Notes: generated from the letters alone by a model not told the origin. Counted from the first letter of the stretch, positions 34,359 through 43,685 are shown. The stretch: DNA of 64,000 nucleotides from Oscillospiraceae bacterium (GCA_017397835.1 JAFQHV010000008.1:1-64000), one strand, 5' to 3'. Numbers and translations are program-made.

Positions 34359-36692
34359 AGTTTCATTCCCTCCCCTTATGTTCGTTTCTTGTTCACGCAG
34401 ACACGCCTGTCCGCAGGATACTCGTTGGAATCGGCTCTTGAACCGCCGCAGACGCAAGCTGTTTGTTACCACGCACACAGAGCTCAAACTCATAGCCGCC
34501 GCCCCGAACATGGGGCTAAGCTGCCAACCGAGCACGGGATAAAACACACCTGCCGCCAGAGGGATACCGATCATATTGTAAAAAAAGGCCCAAAACAGGT
34601 TCATCCTTACCCTTGCCATGGTAGCCCGGGACAACTCCACCGCCGTTGCCGCATCCAGCAGGTCGGACTTCATCAGCACAATGTCCGCGCTGTCAATGGC
34701 CACGTCGGTTCCGGCCCCGATGGCCATGCCAACGTCGGCCGCTGCAAGCGCCGGGGCATCATTGATGCCATCGCCCACCATAGCCACGCGTTTCCCTTCC
34801 GCCTGCAGCCGTGCCACCACCGCCTGCTTGTCAGCGGGCAGCACTTGGGAACATACCCGATCAATGCCCATCCGGTCGGCAATGGTGCGGGCCGTGCGTT
34901 CGTTGTCGCCGGTGAGCATCACCACGTCCAGTCCCAGTTCCCGGAACGCGGCTACCGCCCGGGCGCTGGTTTCCTTGGGTACGTCCGCTACAGCGATCAG
35001 CCCCAGCAGCTTCCCGTCCCGCGCAAAGTACAGCGGGGTCTTTCCCTCATCGGCAAGCGCCAGCTCTTCCCGTTGGAGCGCACCGGTGTCCACGCCCGCT
35101 TCCGTCAGCATGGCCCGGCTGCCGCCGATGCAAAGCCTGTCATCCAAAATGGCCTGTACGCCTTTTCCGTGAACAGCTGTAAAGCTTTTCCCCTGTTCAG
35201 GTTTTATCCCCTGTTCTGCCGCAAATCGCACCACCGCAGCAGCCAAAGGATGTTCCGACAGCGCCTCTAGACTGACCGCCACTGTCAGCAGCTGATCCCG
35301 CTCCACCCCGGGTGCGGTGATAACGTCCGTCACCATGGGGTTTCCGGTGGTCAGGGTCCCCGTCTTATCCAGTACGATGGTGTCAACCTTCCCAAGGTTC
35401 TCCAATGCCGCGGCAGAACGGATCAGAATCCCGTTTCGCGCGCCCTCGCCGGTGCCGACCATGACAGCCACCGGGGTCGCCAGCCCCAACGCGCAGGGAC
35501 AGGAGATGACCAGCACCGCCACCCCGGCGGTCAAAGCCGCGGTGACCTGACCGCCTGTCACGGCCAGCCACACCACAGCCGTCACGGCCGCGATGGTCAT
35601 GACCACGGGAACAAATACCCCCGCGACCCTGTCTGCCAGGCGGGCGATTGGGGCCTTGGATGCCGATGCTTCCTCCACCAGGCGGATCATTTGCGCCAGC
35701 GTGGTGTCTTCCCCCACCCGGGTAGCCTCCAGCACGAAGGCCCCCGAGCGGTTGATGGTCGCGGCAGACACCCGATCCCCCACCGATTTGTCAACCGGCA
35801 AGCTTTCGCCGGTCAGAGCGGATTCGTCCACGGCGGAGGTTCCTTCCACGATGACCCCGTCCACCGGGACCGCCTGACCGGGCCGGACCACGACCCGTTC
35901 TCCTTTTACAACTTCCTCCACAGGCACGTCCAGTTCCTGACCGTTCCGCAGCACCCGGGCCGTTTTGGGGGACAGCTCGATCAACCGCGTAATGGCCTGC
36001 GCCGTTTGCCGTTTGGCGCGACTTTCCAGCATCTTCCCCAGCGTAACCAGGGTTAAAATCATGCCCGCCGACTCAAAATAGAGATCACCGCGATATTGCG
36101 CCACCAGCTCCATGTCCCCGTGGCCAAGCCCCCATGCCATGCAGTACAAAGCAAAGATGCCGTACAGCACAGCCGCCGAGGAACCAACGCACACCAAGCT
36201 GTCCATATTGGGTGCACGGCGCAGCATCGCCCGAAACCCCACACGAAAACTCTTGGCATTGATGTATAAAATCGGCAGGGTCAGCAGCAGCTGGGTCAGG
36301 CCGAACAGCACTGCGTTTTCCGGCCCGACCAGCCATCCCGGTTGCGGCAGATGGAACATATGCCCCATGGACACGTACATCAGCGGCACCAGGCACAGGA
36401 CAGACCGCAGCACGCGGCTCTTAAGGGATGCAAATTCATCCTCCGGCCCGGTGGCCTTCGCCTGCCGCTGCGCAGATCGCTCCCCCGCCGGTACCGCTCC
36501 GTAACCCGCGGCGGACACCGCCTGCGTGATCTCCTGTACGGAGGTCTTTGCATCATCAAAGTCCACCGTCATGCCGTTGGTCAGCAGACTGACCTGTACC
36601 CGCTGCACGCCGGCCACCGCGTTCACGGCCCGCTCCACGTGGGCCGAACAGGCCGCGCAGGTCATACCGGTAATGTGAAAGGTCTGCTTCAA
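34149..36692 (-). CDS. copA: Copper-exporting P1B ATPase CopA fused to a CopZ-like chaperone domain
   Basis: It pumps Cu(I) out of the cytoplasm. The 847-residue protein has an N-terminal HMA domain (GMTCAAC, about 9-15), eight predicted helices, the TGES actuator (about 294-297), the ion-site CPC (about 398-400), DKTGTLTTG (about 442) and [12 protein letters not shown]. The pump part ends near FKSRFQRV. A further HMA domain (about 779-847, [19 protein letters not shown]) follows in frame. That is 69 residues, the size of free CopZ, and it is preceded by GGGGAGGGAATG-like ribosome-site sequence. Separate copA and copZ genes appear to have merged through loss of a stop. The start is TTG at 36692 after GGGGGG. 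Confidence 0.93.
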   Translation of the reverse strand: MKQTFHITGMTCAACSAHVERAVNAVAGVQRVQVSLLTNGMTVDFDDAKTSVQEITQAVSAAGYGAVPAGERSAQRQAKATGPEDEFASLKSRVLRSVLCLVPLMYVSMGHMFHLPQPGWLVGPENAVLFGLTQLLLTLPILYINAKSFRVGFRAMLRRAPNMDSLVCVGSSAAVLYGIFALYCMAWGLGHGDMELVAQYRGDLYFESAGMILTLVTLGKMLESRAKRQTAQAITRLIELSPKTARVLRNGQELDVPVEEVVKGERVVVRPGQAVPVDGVIVEGTSAVDESALTGESLPVDKSVGDRVSAATINRSGAFVLEATRVGEDTTLAQMIRLVEEASASKAPIARLADRVAGVFVPVVMTIAAVTAVVWLAVTGGQVTAALTAGVAVLVISCPCALGLATPVAVMVGTGEGARNGILIRSAAALENLGKVDTIVLDKTGTLTTGNPMVTDVITAPGVERDQLLTVAVSLEALSEHPLAAAVVRFAAEQGIKPEQGKSFTAVHGKGVQAILDDRLCIGGSRAMLTEAGVDTGALQREELALADEGKTPLYFARDGKLLGLIAVADVPKETSARAVAAFRELGLDVVMLTGDNERTARTIADRMGIDRVCSQVLPADKQAVVARLQAEGKRVAMVGDGINDAPALAAADVGMAIGAGTDVAIDSADIVLMKSDLLDAATAVELSRATMARVRMNLFWAFFYNMIGIPLAAGVFYPVLGWQLSPMFGAAAMSLSSVCVVTNSLRLRRFKSRFQRVSCGQACLREQETNIRGGNETMTKVMTIEGMMCNHCTGRVQQVLSELEGVRAVEMSLEDKTATVTLSADVAEQVLVDTVTSAGYRVVSVE

Positions 36693-36750
36693 GCTATCGC
36701 CCCCCTATCACTTATTCCCTATTACTTCTTACTTATTCCCTGTTGCCGCC

Positions 36751-36770
36751 CCCCTCCCCCGGGGGGTGGG
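36751..36770. promoter_or_regulatory. CsoR-type operator
   Basis: A GC-rich dyad cccctccccc/ggggggtggg lies 8-27 bases downstream of the copA -10 box. It resembles known CsoR boxes with a CCCCC-GGGGG core. Position in the initially transcribed region fits repression. Confidence 0.65.
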
Positions 36771-36777
36771 TATTTTT

Positions 36778-36805
36778 ATTATAGCACCACGGTCCCGTTT
36801 GTCAA
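36778..36805 (-). promoter_or_regulatory. Promoter of copA-csoR
   Basis: TTGACA (36805-36800), 16-base spacer, TATAAT (36783-36778) on the minus strand. Confidence 0.82.
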
Positions 36806-36814
36806 CCGCAGCGC

Positions 36815-36846
36815 AAAAAAAGCCCGGCCTGCCACAGCAGGCCGGG
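36815..36846 (-). terminator. Terminator of the DUF378 gene
   Basis: Stem cccggcctgc / gcaggccggg with loop caca, then a seven-base U run on the minus strand. Confidence 0.9.
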
Positions 36847-36856
36847 TACACAGCCA

Positions 36857-37066
36857 TCAGGCGTGGCGCTCCACCATACCGTCACGGAACAGCAGAGTGA
36901 TACACCACACAGCCGACAGGCCCACCAGCGTGTAGACCGCCCGGGCCAGCAGGGCGGCAGAGCCGCCCAACAGGAATGCCACCAGGTCAAAACCGAACAG
37001 ACCCACCAGTCCCCAGTTCAGGCCGCCGATGATCAACAATGCAAGGGCAATTTTATCCAGGATCAC
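36857..37066 (-). CDS. DUF378-family small membrane protein
   Basis: Function unknown. The 69-residue protein has the family hallmark LLIIGGLNWGLVGLFGFDLV (about 10-29), two membrane helices and a short charged end. It starts at GTG 37066 after AGGAGGG. It is flanked by the 6S-like RNA upstream and the copA promoter downstream, with no shared operon evident. Confidence 0.87.
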   Translation of the reverse strand: MILDKIALALLIIGGLNWGLVGLFGFDLVAFLLGGSAALLARAVYTLVGLSAVWCITLLFRDGMVERHA

Positions 37067-37130
37067 GTTATTTCCCTCCTCTTTTCCGGTGATCTACGGA
37101 TAGTGTTGCCCATTTCCGGCTTGCTTATGC

Positions 37131-37159
37131 AAAAAAAGACTGCGGCAAATGCCGCAGTC
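37131..37159 (-). terminator. Terminator of the 6S-like RNA
   Basis: Stem gactgcggc / gccgcagtc with loop aaat and a seven-base U run (37137-37131) on the minus strand. Confidence 0.92.
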
Positions 37160-37366
37160 CCAAACGGTGCTGTGTCTGCCCCGCTCTGGCCGTGTGGATC
37201 CGTTTAAAACCTGCACGTTCGGCAGGTGGGTCGCCTCCACTGCGCTTTTCTGCTTCCAACGTCCGACTGACCTCAAAGGGGGTCGGGAGGCCTGCAAACC
37301 ACGCCGTGAGGGGGCATCCCGTTTCATAAATGTGGGTTTAAAAGAACCCATCACGCACCGAGCAGG
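37138..37366 (-). ncRNA. ssrS: Probable 6S RNA
   Basis: A structured non-coding stretch of about 230 bases sits between DUF1292 and a strong terminator. Read on the minus strand, its ends pair (CGGTGC with GCACCG). The body can fold as one long interrupted rod (GCCCC with GGGGC, CCTCC with GGAGG, GCAGG with CCTGC). The 5' side has a hairpin GGGTT-AACCC followed by AAACGGGATGCC, as I remember from Gram-positive 6S RNAs. A weak -10 (TAAAAT, 37377-37372) gives the 5' end. No open frame in it looks coding. Such RNAs bind housekeeping RNA polymerase in stationary phase. Confidence 0.65.
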
Positions 37367-37381
37367 AGCCGATTTTACTCT

Positions 37382-37693
37382 TTACTCCTCGTCAGCAAAC
37401 AGGCGCTCCATGAACTGTTCGTAAACTTCCACTTCTTCCTCTTCGCTGTCCAGGGTGGAGAACAGCTCCTCGCCGTTTTCCTCGATGACCTTCATGATGA
37501 CCATGCCGTATTCCTCGTCATCCACGTCCACGTCGGTGATTTCGCCGTCGTCGCCCTCTTCCCCCTCAATGACAGGGAAAAAGGCCATGTAGACGTTTCC
37601 GTTGTACTCTAGTGTATCCAGATGCTCCAGTTCAAATTCGTTGCCGTCCTCGTCGGTGACGGTGATGAAATCGGGGCCGAACTCTTCACTCAT
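37382..37693 (-). CDS. DUF1292-family acidic protein
   Basis: Function unknown; common in Firmicutes. The 103-residue protein is very acidic, starting MSEEFGPDFITVTDEDGNEF with the strand-rich family core LEHLDTLEYNGNVYMAFFP. A tail dominated by Glu and Asp (LDSEEEEVEVYEQFMERLF) ends it. The start at 37693 has ACAGGAGG upstream; the frame stays open far upstream, but that part lies in promoter DNA of the divergent PBP gene. Confidence 0.85.
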   Translation of the reverse strand: MSEEFGPDFITVTDEDGNEFELEHLDTLEYNGNVYMAFFPVIEGEEGDDGEITDVDVDDEEYGMVIMKVIEENGEELFSTLDSEEEEVEVYEQFMERLFADEE

Positions 37694-37814
37694 TGGTATG
37701 TACCTCCTGTTTGGTTTGTGTCTATATTTTACCCTGCGCTCATGCAAAATGCAAGAGCAAGCCTTGTCAATTTTTGCCTGTTTTTGAATTGATTTTTCCT
37801 TAGGCGCCAAAGGG

Positions 37815-37843
37815 TGGACAAACGCGTTCAAAGTTGGTATAAT
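37815..37843 (+). promoter_or_regulatory. Promoter of the class A PBP gene
   Basis: TGGACA (37815-37820), 17-base spacer, TATAAT (37838-37843). A 10-bp inverted repeat (gcgccaaagg at 37804, cctttggcgc at 37878) flanks it. Confidence 0.72.
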
Positions 37844-37913
37844 ATTGGTATCTATGTACTGATGTACCCCTCTTGCGCCTTTGGCGCAGTTCCTATGAAC
37901 GGAGGTTTTTTTC

Positions 37914-40472
37914 ATGTCCGATACACCCAATGCGTCCCCCCGCCCCCGCAAAAGCGCTTCCCGCAGAAAGCGCCGTGCCTCCCGCACCAAGAAGCTGTTT
38001 TGGGGTCTGGGCACGCTGTTGCTGATCCTGCTGTCTACCACCGCCATTTTGGCCTGTTTTGCGGCCGTTTATGTCAAAACGGTCATTATCCCCCTGACCC
38101 CGCTGGATCTGAACAACTTCCACACCGGTCTGAACTCCGTGCTGTACTACACGGATGACCAGGGCAACGACCGCCAGCTGCGTACCCTCCACGGTGACGA
38201 AAACCGTATTTGGGTGGAGTATGCCGACATCCCCCAGCAGTTGATCGACGCCACCGTCGCCATCGAGGACCAGCGGTTCTGGACCCACTCCGGCGTGGAC
38301 TGGAAGCGCACCGCCGCCGCTGTGGTCTATATGTTCACCGGTCAGGATATTCAGGGCGGTTCCACCATCACCCAGCAGCTGATCAAAAACGTCACCACCT
38401 ACAATGACACCACTGTCAAGCGTAAGGTGGTCGAGATCTTCCGTGCCCTGGAATTTACCAAAAACTACTCCAAAGAGACCACCATGGAGTGGTATCTGAA
38501 CTATATCTACATGGGCCGCGGCTGCGACGGTGTGTACACCGCGTCCTATATGTACTTCGGCAAGCCGCTGAACGAACTGACGGTGGCCGAGTGTGCCAGC
38601 CTGATCTCTATCACCAACAATCCCTCTCTGTACGACCCGTACACCAACCCCGAAAACAACCTGCGCCGCAAAAACCTGGTGCTGAAGGCCATGTACGACC
38701 AAAAGAAGCTGACCAAGGAGGAGTACGAACAGGCCAAGGCACAGGAGCTGGTGTTCCAATCCGCCTCCGTACAGGCCAAACCCTCCGGCAATCCCGACAT
38801 CTACTCCTGGTACGAGGAGCAGGTCATCACCGACGTGACCAACGATCTGGCCGATTCTTTGGGGGTCAAGTTTGAAGCCGCCTACGAAATGGTCCTATCC
38901 GGCGGCCTGTCCATCTATACCTGCATCGATCCCGACGTGCAGGCCGCGGTGGAGGAGGTCTATGAAAACAAGGACAACTTCCCCTGGTCCTCCAGCAGCG
39001 GACAGCAGCTGCAGTCCGCCATCACCGTCATCGACAACAAAACCGGTGACGTCGTCGCTCTCGCGGGGCGCGTGGGTGAAAAGACCGGCAACCGACTTCG
39101 CAACAATGCCACCGTGGCCGCCCGCCAGCCCGGTTCCTCCTTCAAGCCTTTGTCCGTCTACGCCCCCGCGTTGGAAATGGGTCTTGTTTCCCCCATCACT
39201 ATCATCGACGACTACCCCTACGAACTGGTAGACGGCAGTCCCTACCCCGTCAACTCCGGCAACGCCAAATACGCCGGTCTGACCACGGTGTATCAGGGCC
39301 TGACCGACTCCACCAATACGGTCGCGTTCCGTATCCTCAGCGATTTGGTCACCCCGCCCCAAAGCTTCAACTTTGTGGAGCAGCGGTTCAAGATCGACCT
39401 GGTGGAGGGCCGTGAGGTCAACGGAAAATTCTCCTCTGACCTGGACCGGGCCCCCCTGTCCATGGGCGGTCTGACCGACGGTGTCAACACCCGGGACATG
39501 GCCGAAGCCTTCGCCGTCTTCCCCAATCAGGGCATCTACACCCCCTCCCGCACCTATACCAAGGTGCTGGATCGCGAGGGCAAGGTGCTGCTGGAAAACA
39601 AAACGGTCAGCGAGGTGGTGCTGAAGGACTCCACCGCCTACTATATGAACACCATGCTGCAGAACGTGGTTAGAGCCGGCACCGGTTACGAGGCCCGTCT
39701 GGACGGCATGCACGTGGCGGGCAAGACCGGCTCCTCCACCAGCGACCGTGACCGCTGGTTCGCCGGCTACACCCCCTACTACACCGCCGTGGTCTGGACC
39801 GGCTACGAGGCCCCCGAGCGGGTACGCAGCAGCGGCAAGAACCCCGCCGCCCTTACCTTCAACCGCGTCATGAGCCGGGTCCATCGCGGCCTTGCCGACA
39901 AGGATTTCTTCTCCATCAACAATCTAGTCACCACCGACTACTGCCTGGACAGCGGTCTGCTGCCCACCGACGCCTGCCGTGCGGATTCCCGCGGCAGCCG
40001 TGTGGCACAGATGACCCTGCTGCGGGACGATGCGCCCACCTCCTTCTGCACCCGCCACGGCGAGGCATCCACCCTCTCCGTGTGTTTGGACAGTCCCATT
40101 CTCAACGAAGCGGGCGAGGCCACCGGCCTGTACCACGTAGCCGGTCCTTATTGCCCCGCCGACCGCTGCCAGACCGTCTCCCTGCTGAACTATGAGCGCC
40201 AGATGCTGGACTCGGTCACCGCCGGCGACACCACGCACACCGCAAATTATCTGCGTGCACAGGGCACCTGTACCGTCCACACCTCCGCCCCGGTCGTTCC
40301 GGAGCCGGAGCTGCCCGGCGGACTGATCGATCCCGACGACCCCAACTGGCCGGGCTCCAACTCCGACGTACCCGCCGTCCCGGACGTCCCCACGACCCCG
40401 GATGTCCCCGCTGACCCCGACTTGCCCGATGGGCCGCCCGTGGACGAACCGTATGTCCCCGCTGCTCCCTGA
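37914..40472 (+). CDS. Class A penicillin-binding protein (PBP1-type)
   Basis: A bifunctional peptidoglycan synthase at the outer membrane face. The 852-residue protein has a basic cytoplasmic N-terminus and one membrane helix (about 28-55). The GT51 domain has the catalytic Glu in IEDQRFWTHSGVD and GGSTITQQLIKN. The transpeptidase domain has the nucleophile motif PGSSFKP (about 406), the STN-type SxN at DSTNT, and AGKTGSS (about 602-608). A Cys-containing domain follows, then an acidic Pro-rich tail of PDVP-type repeats (about 800-852). It is expressed alone between a promoter and a terminator. Confidence 0.95.
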   Translation: MSDTPNASPRPRKSASRRKRRASRTKKLFWGLGTLLLILLSTTAILACFAAVYVKTVIIPLTPLDLNNFHTGLNSVLYYTDDQGNDRQLRTLHGDENRIWVEYADIPQQLIDATVAIEDQRFWTHSGVDWKRTAAAVVYMFTGQDIQGGSTITQQLIKNVTTYNDTTVKRKVVEIFRALEFTKNYSKETTMEWYLNYIYMGRGCDGVYTASYMYFGKPLNELTVAECASLISITNNPSLYDPYTNPENNLRRKNLVLKAMYDQKKLTKEEYEQAKAQELVFQSASVQAKPSGNPDIYSWYEEQVITDVTNDLADSLGVKFEAAYEMVLSGGLSIYTCIDPDVQAAVEEVYENKDNFPWSSSSGQQLQSAITVIDNKTGDVVALAGRVGEKTGNRLRNNATVAARQPGSSFKPLSVYAPALEMGLVSPITIIDDYPYELVDGSPYPVNSGNAKYAGLTTVYQGLTDSTNTVAFRILSDLVTPPQSFNFVEQRFKIDLVEGREVNGKFSSDLDRAPLSMGGLTDGVNTRDMAEAFAVFPNQGIYTPSRTYTKVLDREGKVLLENKTVSEVVLKDSTAYYMNTMLQNVVRAGTGYEARLDGMHVAGKTGSSTSDRDRWFAGYTPYYTAVVWTGYEAPERVRSSGKNPAALTFNRVMSRVHRGLADKDFFSINNLVTTDYCLDSGLLPTDACRADSRGSRVAQMTLLRDDAPTSFCTRHGEASTLSVCLDSPILNEAGEATGLYHVAGPYCPADRCQTVSLLNYERQMLDSVTAGDTTHTANYLRAQGTCTVHTSAPVVPEPELPGGLIDPDDPNWPGSNSDVPAVPDVPTTPDVPADPDLPDGPPVDEPYVPAAP

Positions 40473-40478
40473 CCGTTC

Positions 40479-40506
40479 AAAAAGACCGCCTGCCGGCGGT
40501 CTTTTT
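40479..40506 (+). terminator. Terminator of the PBP gene
   Basis: Stem aaaaagaccgcc / ggcggtcttttt with loop tgcc, a few bases after the stop. Confidence 0.9.
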
Positions 40507-40580
40507 GCCGTTTGTGCAATTCACCCACAAACCATGTCATAAACGGAAAAAAATTGTCCGCTTATTCCTCCCCCCGACTG

Positions 40581-40609
40581 TTGCAACCGGCTTTCCGCTG
40601 TGCTACAAT
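40581..40609 (+). promoter_or_regulatory. Promoter of the ACT-hom-lysC operon
   Basis: TTGCAA (40581-40586), 17-base spacer, TACAAT (40604-40609). The 70-base leader has only a small hairpin (ctgtcc/ggacag) and no riboswitch that I recognise. Confidence 0.68.
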
Positions 40610-40678
40610 ATACCACATCAGAAAAACAAATGCCTGTCCCTCGCGGACAGAAGGCAGCACAAACTGGAGGGAGTTGCC

Positions 40679-41119
40679 ATGAGCAACCAGCCGGAATATT
40701 TTATTGTAGAGGCCGCCGCTATGCCGGAGGTGTTCCGCAAAGTCGCCCAGGCCAAGCGTCTGATGGAGACCGGTGAGGAGTCCACCGTCAATGGTGCGGT
40801 CCGCGCTGTCGGCATCAGCCGCAGCGCCTACTATAAGTATAAAGACACCGTCCGTCCCTTTCAGGATATGCTCCACGGCCGTATCGTGACGTTCCACATT
40901 CTGCTGCGGGACGTTCCCGGTGCCCTGTCCGGCGTGCTGAACGTCTTTTCCGGCTGCGGCAGCAACATCCTGACCATTAATCAGGGCATCCCCGCCAACG
41001 GCTGTGCGGTGGTCACCGCCTCGGCGGAGCTGGTGGGGTCCGGTGTCGCGCTGGACGAACTGCTGCGCACCGTGCGCGCATTCCCCGCAGTGATCAAATG
41101 CGAGATCCTGGCAGGCTGA
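40679..41119 (+). CDS. ACT-domain regulatory protein (UPF0735/PheB-like)
   Basis: A 146-residue protein with an N-terminal helix-turn-helix-like segment (VNGAVRAVGISRSAYYKYKD, about 38-57). A C-terminal ACT domain (about 70-146, TFHILLRDVPGALSGVLNVF, then NILTINQ) follows, the sort that binds an amino acid. The start at 40679 follows GGAGGG. It is first in the operon with homoserine dehydrogenase and aspartate kinase, so a role as amino-acid-sensing regulator of this pathway is likely but inferred. Confidence 0.86.
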   Translation: MSNQPEYFIVEAAAMPEVFRKVAQAKRLMETGEESTVNGAVRAVGISRSAYYKYKDTVRPFQDMLHGRIVTFHILLRDVPGALSGVLNVFSGCGSNILTINQGIPANGCAVVTASAELVGSGVALDELLRTVRAFPAVIKCEILAG

Positions 41120-41156
41120 CCTGCCTGAACCGAAGATAAATGATGAGGTGACTAAA

Positions 41157-42368
41157 ATGGTAAATGTTGCGATCCTTGGCTTTGGCACCGTCGGCTCCGG
41201 CGTGGCGGACGTGCTGACCATGAACCGCGGCCTGATCCGGCAGCGTGCCGGCAAAGAGGTTGCGCTGAAGTATATTCTGGACGTGCGCGAATTTCCCGAC
41301 AGTCCCTATAAGGACTGCTTTGTCAAGGACTTTGCCACCATCGAGAACGACCCCGAGGTGGACGTCGTGGTGGAGACCATCGGCGGCGCCACCGTGGCGC
41401 TGGACTTCACCCGCCGGGCCCTGGCCGCCGGCAAGAGCGTGGTTTCCTCCAACAAGGAGCTGGTGGCCACCCACGGCTACGAGCTGCTGCAGCTGGCCGC
41501 CGAGAAGGGCGTCAGCTACCTGTTCGAGGCCAGCGTGGGCGGCGGCATCCCCGTGCTGCATCCCCTGACCAACTGCCTTGCCGGCAACGAACTGACCGAA
41601 GTGCGCGGCATTCTCAACGGCACCACCAACTATATCCTGACCCGCATGATCCGTGCCGGCCTGTCCTTTGACCAGGCGCTGAAAGAGGCGCAGGACAACG
41701 GCTATGCCGAGCGCGACCCCTCCGCCGATATCGAAGGACACGACGCCTGCCGCAAGATCTGTATTTTGGCCGCCCTCGCCTTTGGCCGCCACGTCTATCC
41801 CGAATGGGTCCCCACTCAGGGCATCACCGCCATCACTTTGGCCGACGTGGACTACGCCAACTCCTGCGGCTATAAGATCAAGCTGTTGGGCCGCGCCCTG
41901 AAGATGGATGACGGCAAGGTCTGTGCCTACGTCGCGCCTCATTTGGTCGGCGGCGAAAATCCTCTGTCCGGTGTGGAAGACGTGTTCAACGCCATCGCCG
42001 CCACCGGCAACGCCGTGGGCGACGTGATGTTCTACGGCCGCGGTGCCGGCAAGCTGCCCACCGCCAGCGCTGTGGTGGGTGACGTAGTGGACATCGCCAA
42101 GGACGTCACCGCCCCCAAGCGCAATCAGTGGGCCGCCGGCGATGAAGCCATGATCCAGTCCGCCGATTGCCTGTCCTTCCGCTGGTACGTGCGGGCCAAC
42201 AGCACCATGGATGCGGCCCGCTCCGCCTGCGGCGACATCACCCCCCTGGCCCGGGGCGGTGCCCCCGCCAGCGAGATCGCGTTCCTGACCGAGTCCATGA
42301 CGCAGGCGCAGCTGAATACAAAACTGGCCGGCATGGAGGTTCTGTCCTCTATCCGTGTGCTGGGCTGA
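41157..42368 (+). CDS. hom: Homoserine dehydrogenase
   Basis: It reduces aspartate semialdehyde to homoserine on the way to threonine and methionine. The 403-residue protein has the NAD(P) motif ILGFGTVGSGVADVL (about 5-19), SSNKELVATHG and the catalytic region GILNGTTNYILTRM (about 151-164) with EGHDACRKICIL. The last 65 residues (WYVRANSTMDAA to SSIRVLG) look like a shortened ACT module; typical Gram-positive Hom is about 430 residues. Start 41157 follows AGGTGA. Confidence 0.93.
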   Translation: MVNVAILGFGTVGSGVADVLTMNRGLIRQRAGKEVALKYILDVREFPDSPYKDCFVKDFATIENDPEVDVVVETIGGATVALDFTRRALAAGKSVVSSNKELVATHGYELLQLAAEKGVSYLFEASVGGGIPVLHPLTNCLAGNELTEVRGILNGTTNYILTRMIRAGLSFDQALKEAQDNGYAERDPSADIEGHDACRKICILAALAFGRHVYPEWVPTQGITAITLADVDYANSCGYKIKLLGRALKMDDGKVCAYVAPHLVGGENPLSGVEDVFNAIAATGNAVGDVMFYGRGAGKLPTASAVVGDVVDIAKDVTAPKRNQWAAGDEAMIQSADCLSFRWYVRANSTMDAARSACGDITPLARGGAPASEIAFLTESMTQAQLNTKLAGMEVLSSIRVLG

Positions 42369-42392
42369 TTCTGAATAGGAGGTAAACAACTT

Positions 42393-43616
42393 ATGGCTCT
42401 TATTGTACAAAAATTCGGCGGCTCCTCCGTCGCCGACCGGGACCGCGTGATGAACGTAGCCCGCATCATCACCGACACCTATAAGCAGGGCAACGACGTG
42501 GTCGTGGTCCTCTCCGCTCAGGGTGACACCACCGACGACCTGATTGAGAAGGCAAAGGAGATCAACCCCAACCCCTCCAAGCGCGAGATGGATATGCTGC
42601 TGACCACCGGCGAGCAGATCTCCGTGGCCCTGTGCGCCATGGCCATCGAGGGTATGGGTTATCCCGTCATCTCTCTGACCGGCTGGCAGGCCGGCGTTGC
42701 CACCGACTCCAATTACAGCGCCGCCCGCATCAAGCGTGTGCGCGCCGACCGCATCCGCAAGGAGCTGGACAAGAAAAAAATCGTGCTGGTCACCGGCTTC
42801 CAGGGCCTGAACAAGTATGACGACATCACTACCCTGGGCCGCGGCGGTTCCGACACATCTGCCGTTGCCCTGGCCGCTGTTCTCCACGCCGATCTGTGCC
42901 AGATCTACACCGACGTGGACGGTGTCTACACCGCCGACCCCCGCAAGGTCAAGGGTGCCAAGAAGCTGGACGAGATCACCTTCGATGAAATGCTGGAGCT
43001 TGCCAGCCTCGGCGCCCAGGTGCTCCACAACCGCTCGGTGGAAATGGCAAAGCGCTACAACGTCAATATGGAGGTTCTCTCCAGTTTCAGCGGTAAACCC
43101 GGAACAAAAGTCAAGGAGGTTGTGAAAACTATGGAAAAAACTCATGTCAGCGGTGTCGCCAAGGACACCAATGTTGCCCGTGTGGCTCTGGTGGGCCTGA
43201 CCGACAAGCCCGGTATGGCATTCAAGATCTTCTCTCTGCTGGCCAAGGAGAAGGTCAACGTGGACATCATTCTCCAGTCCATCGGCCGTGACGAATCCAA
43301 GGACATCAGCTTTACGGTGTCTCAGGACGACATGGCCCGTGCCGAGGAGGTCATGCGCGCCAATCAGGAACTGATCGGCTTTGACTCCATCGAGGTCAGC
43401 GACAAGATCGCCAAGATCTCCATCGTGGGCGCCGGCATGGCCAACAACTCCGGCGTAGCCTGCAAGATGTTCGAGGCCCTGTTCTCCGCCGGCATCAACA
43501 TCAACATGATCTCCACCAGCGAGATCAAGGTGTCCGTTCTGGTGGATGAGCGGGATGCCGAAAACGCCGTTCAGGCCATCCACGACCGCTTCTTCGGCGA
43601 GTTTGGCGAAGCCTGA
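42393..43616 (+). CDS. lysC: Aspartate kinase
   Basis: It phosphorylates aspartate, the first step toward Lys, Thr and Met. The 407-residue protein starts MALIVQKFGGSSVADRDRVM (kinase motif KFGGSS). It has the substrate region TTLGRGGSDTSAVALA (about 146-161) and VDGVYTADPRKV, and ends in two ACT domains (about 265-405, VALVGLTDKPGMAFKIFSLL and ISIVGAGMANNSGVA). Such enzymes are feedback-inhibited by Lys and/or Thr. It follows hom by 24 bases with AGGAGG and closes the operon. Confidence 0.95.
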   Translation: MALIVQKFGGSSVADRDRVMNVARIITDTYKQGNDVVVVLSAQGDTTDDLIEKAKEINPNPSKREMDMLLTTGEQISVALCAMAIEGMGYPVISLTGWQAGVATDSNYSAARIKRVRADRIRKELDKKKIVLVTGFQGLNKYDDITTLGRGGSDTSAVALAAVLHADLCQIYTDVDGVYTADPRKVKGAKKLDEITFDEMLELASLGAQVLHNRSVEMAKRYNVNMEVLSSFSGKPGTKVKEVVKTMEKTHVSGVAKDTNVARVALVGLTDKPGMAFKIFSLLAKEKVNVDIILQSIGRDESKDISFTVSQDDMARAEEVMRANQELIGFDSIEVSDKIAKISIVGAGMANNSGVACKMFEALFSAGININMISTSEIKVSVLVDERDAENAVQAIHDRFFGEFGEA

Positions 43617-43639
43617 GTCTCGGTTGTACAAACAAAAAA

Positions 43640-43676
43640 GCACACCCAAAGCGGTTGGCTTTGGGTGTGCCTTTTT
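43640..43676 (+). terminator. Terminator of the ACT-hom-lysC operon
   Basis: Stem gcacacccaaagc / gctttgggtgtgc flanked by A and T runs, so it can also serve the convergent pgsA. Confidence 0.92.
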
Positions 43677-43685
43677 CTTCTTTTC

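Noticed and set aside
37094..37424. Short frames on both strands in the 6S-like stretch
   Set aside because: They cross the terminator and the paired ends of a structured RNA, and none has a ribosome site.
42369..42392. A lysine riboswitch before lysC
   Set aside because: Only 24 bases separate hom and lysC, and the operon leader at 40610-40678 is too short and lacks the fold.
41094..43649. An 851-codon open frame on the minus strand opposite hom and lysC
   Set aside because: It is a shadow of two clear enzyme genes with ribosome sites. The translation has no family motifs.
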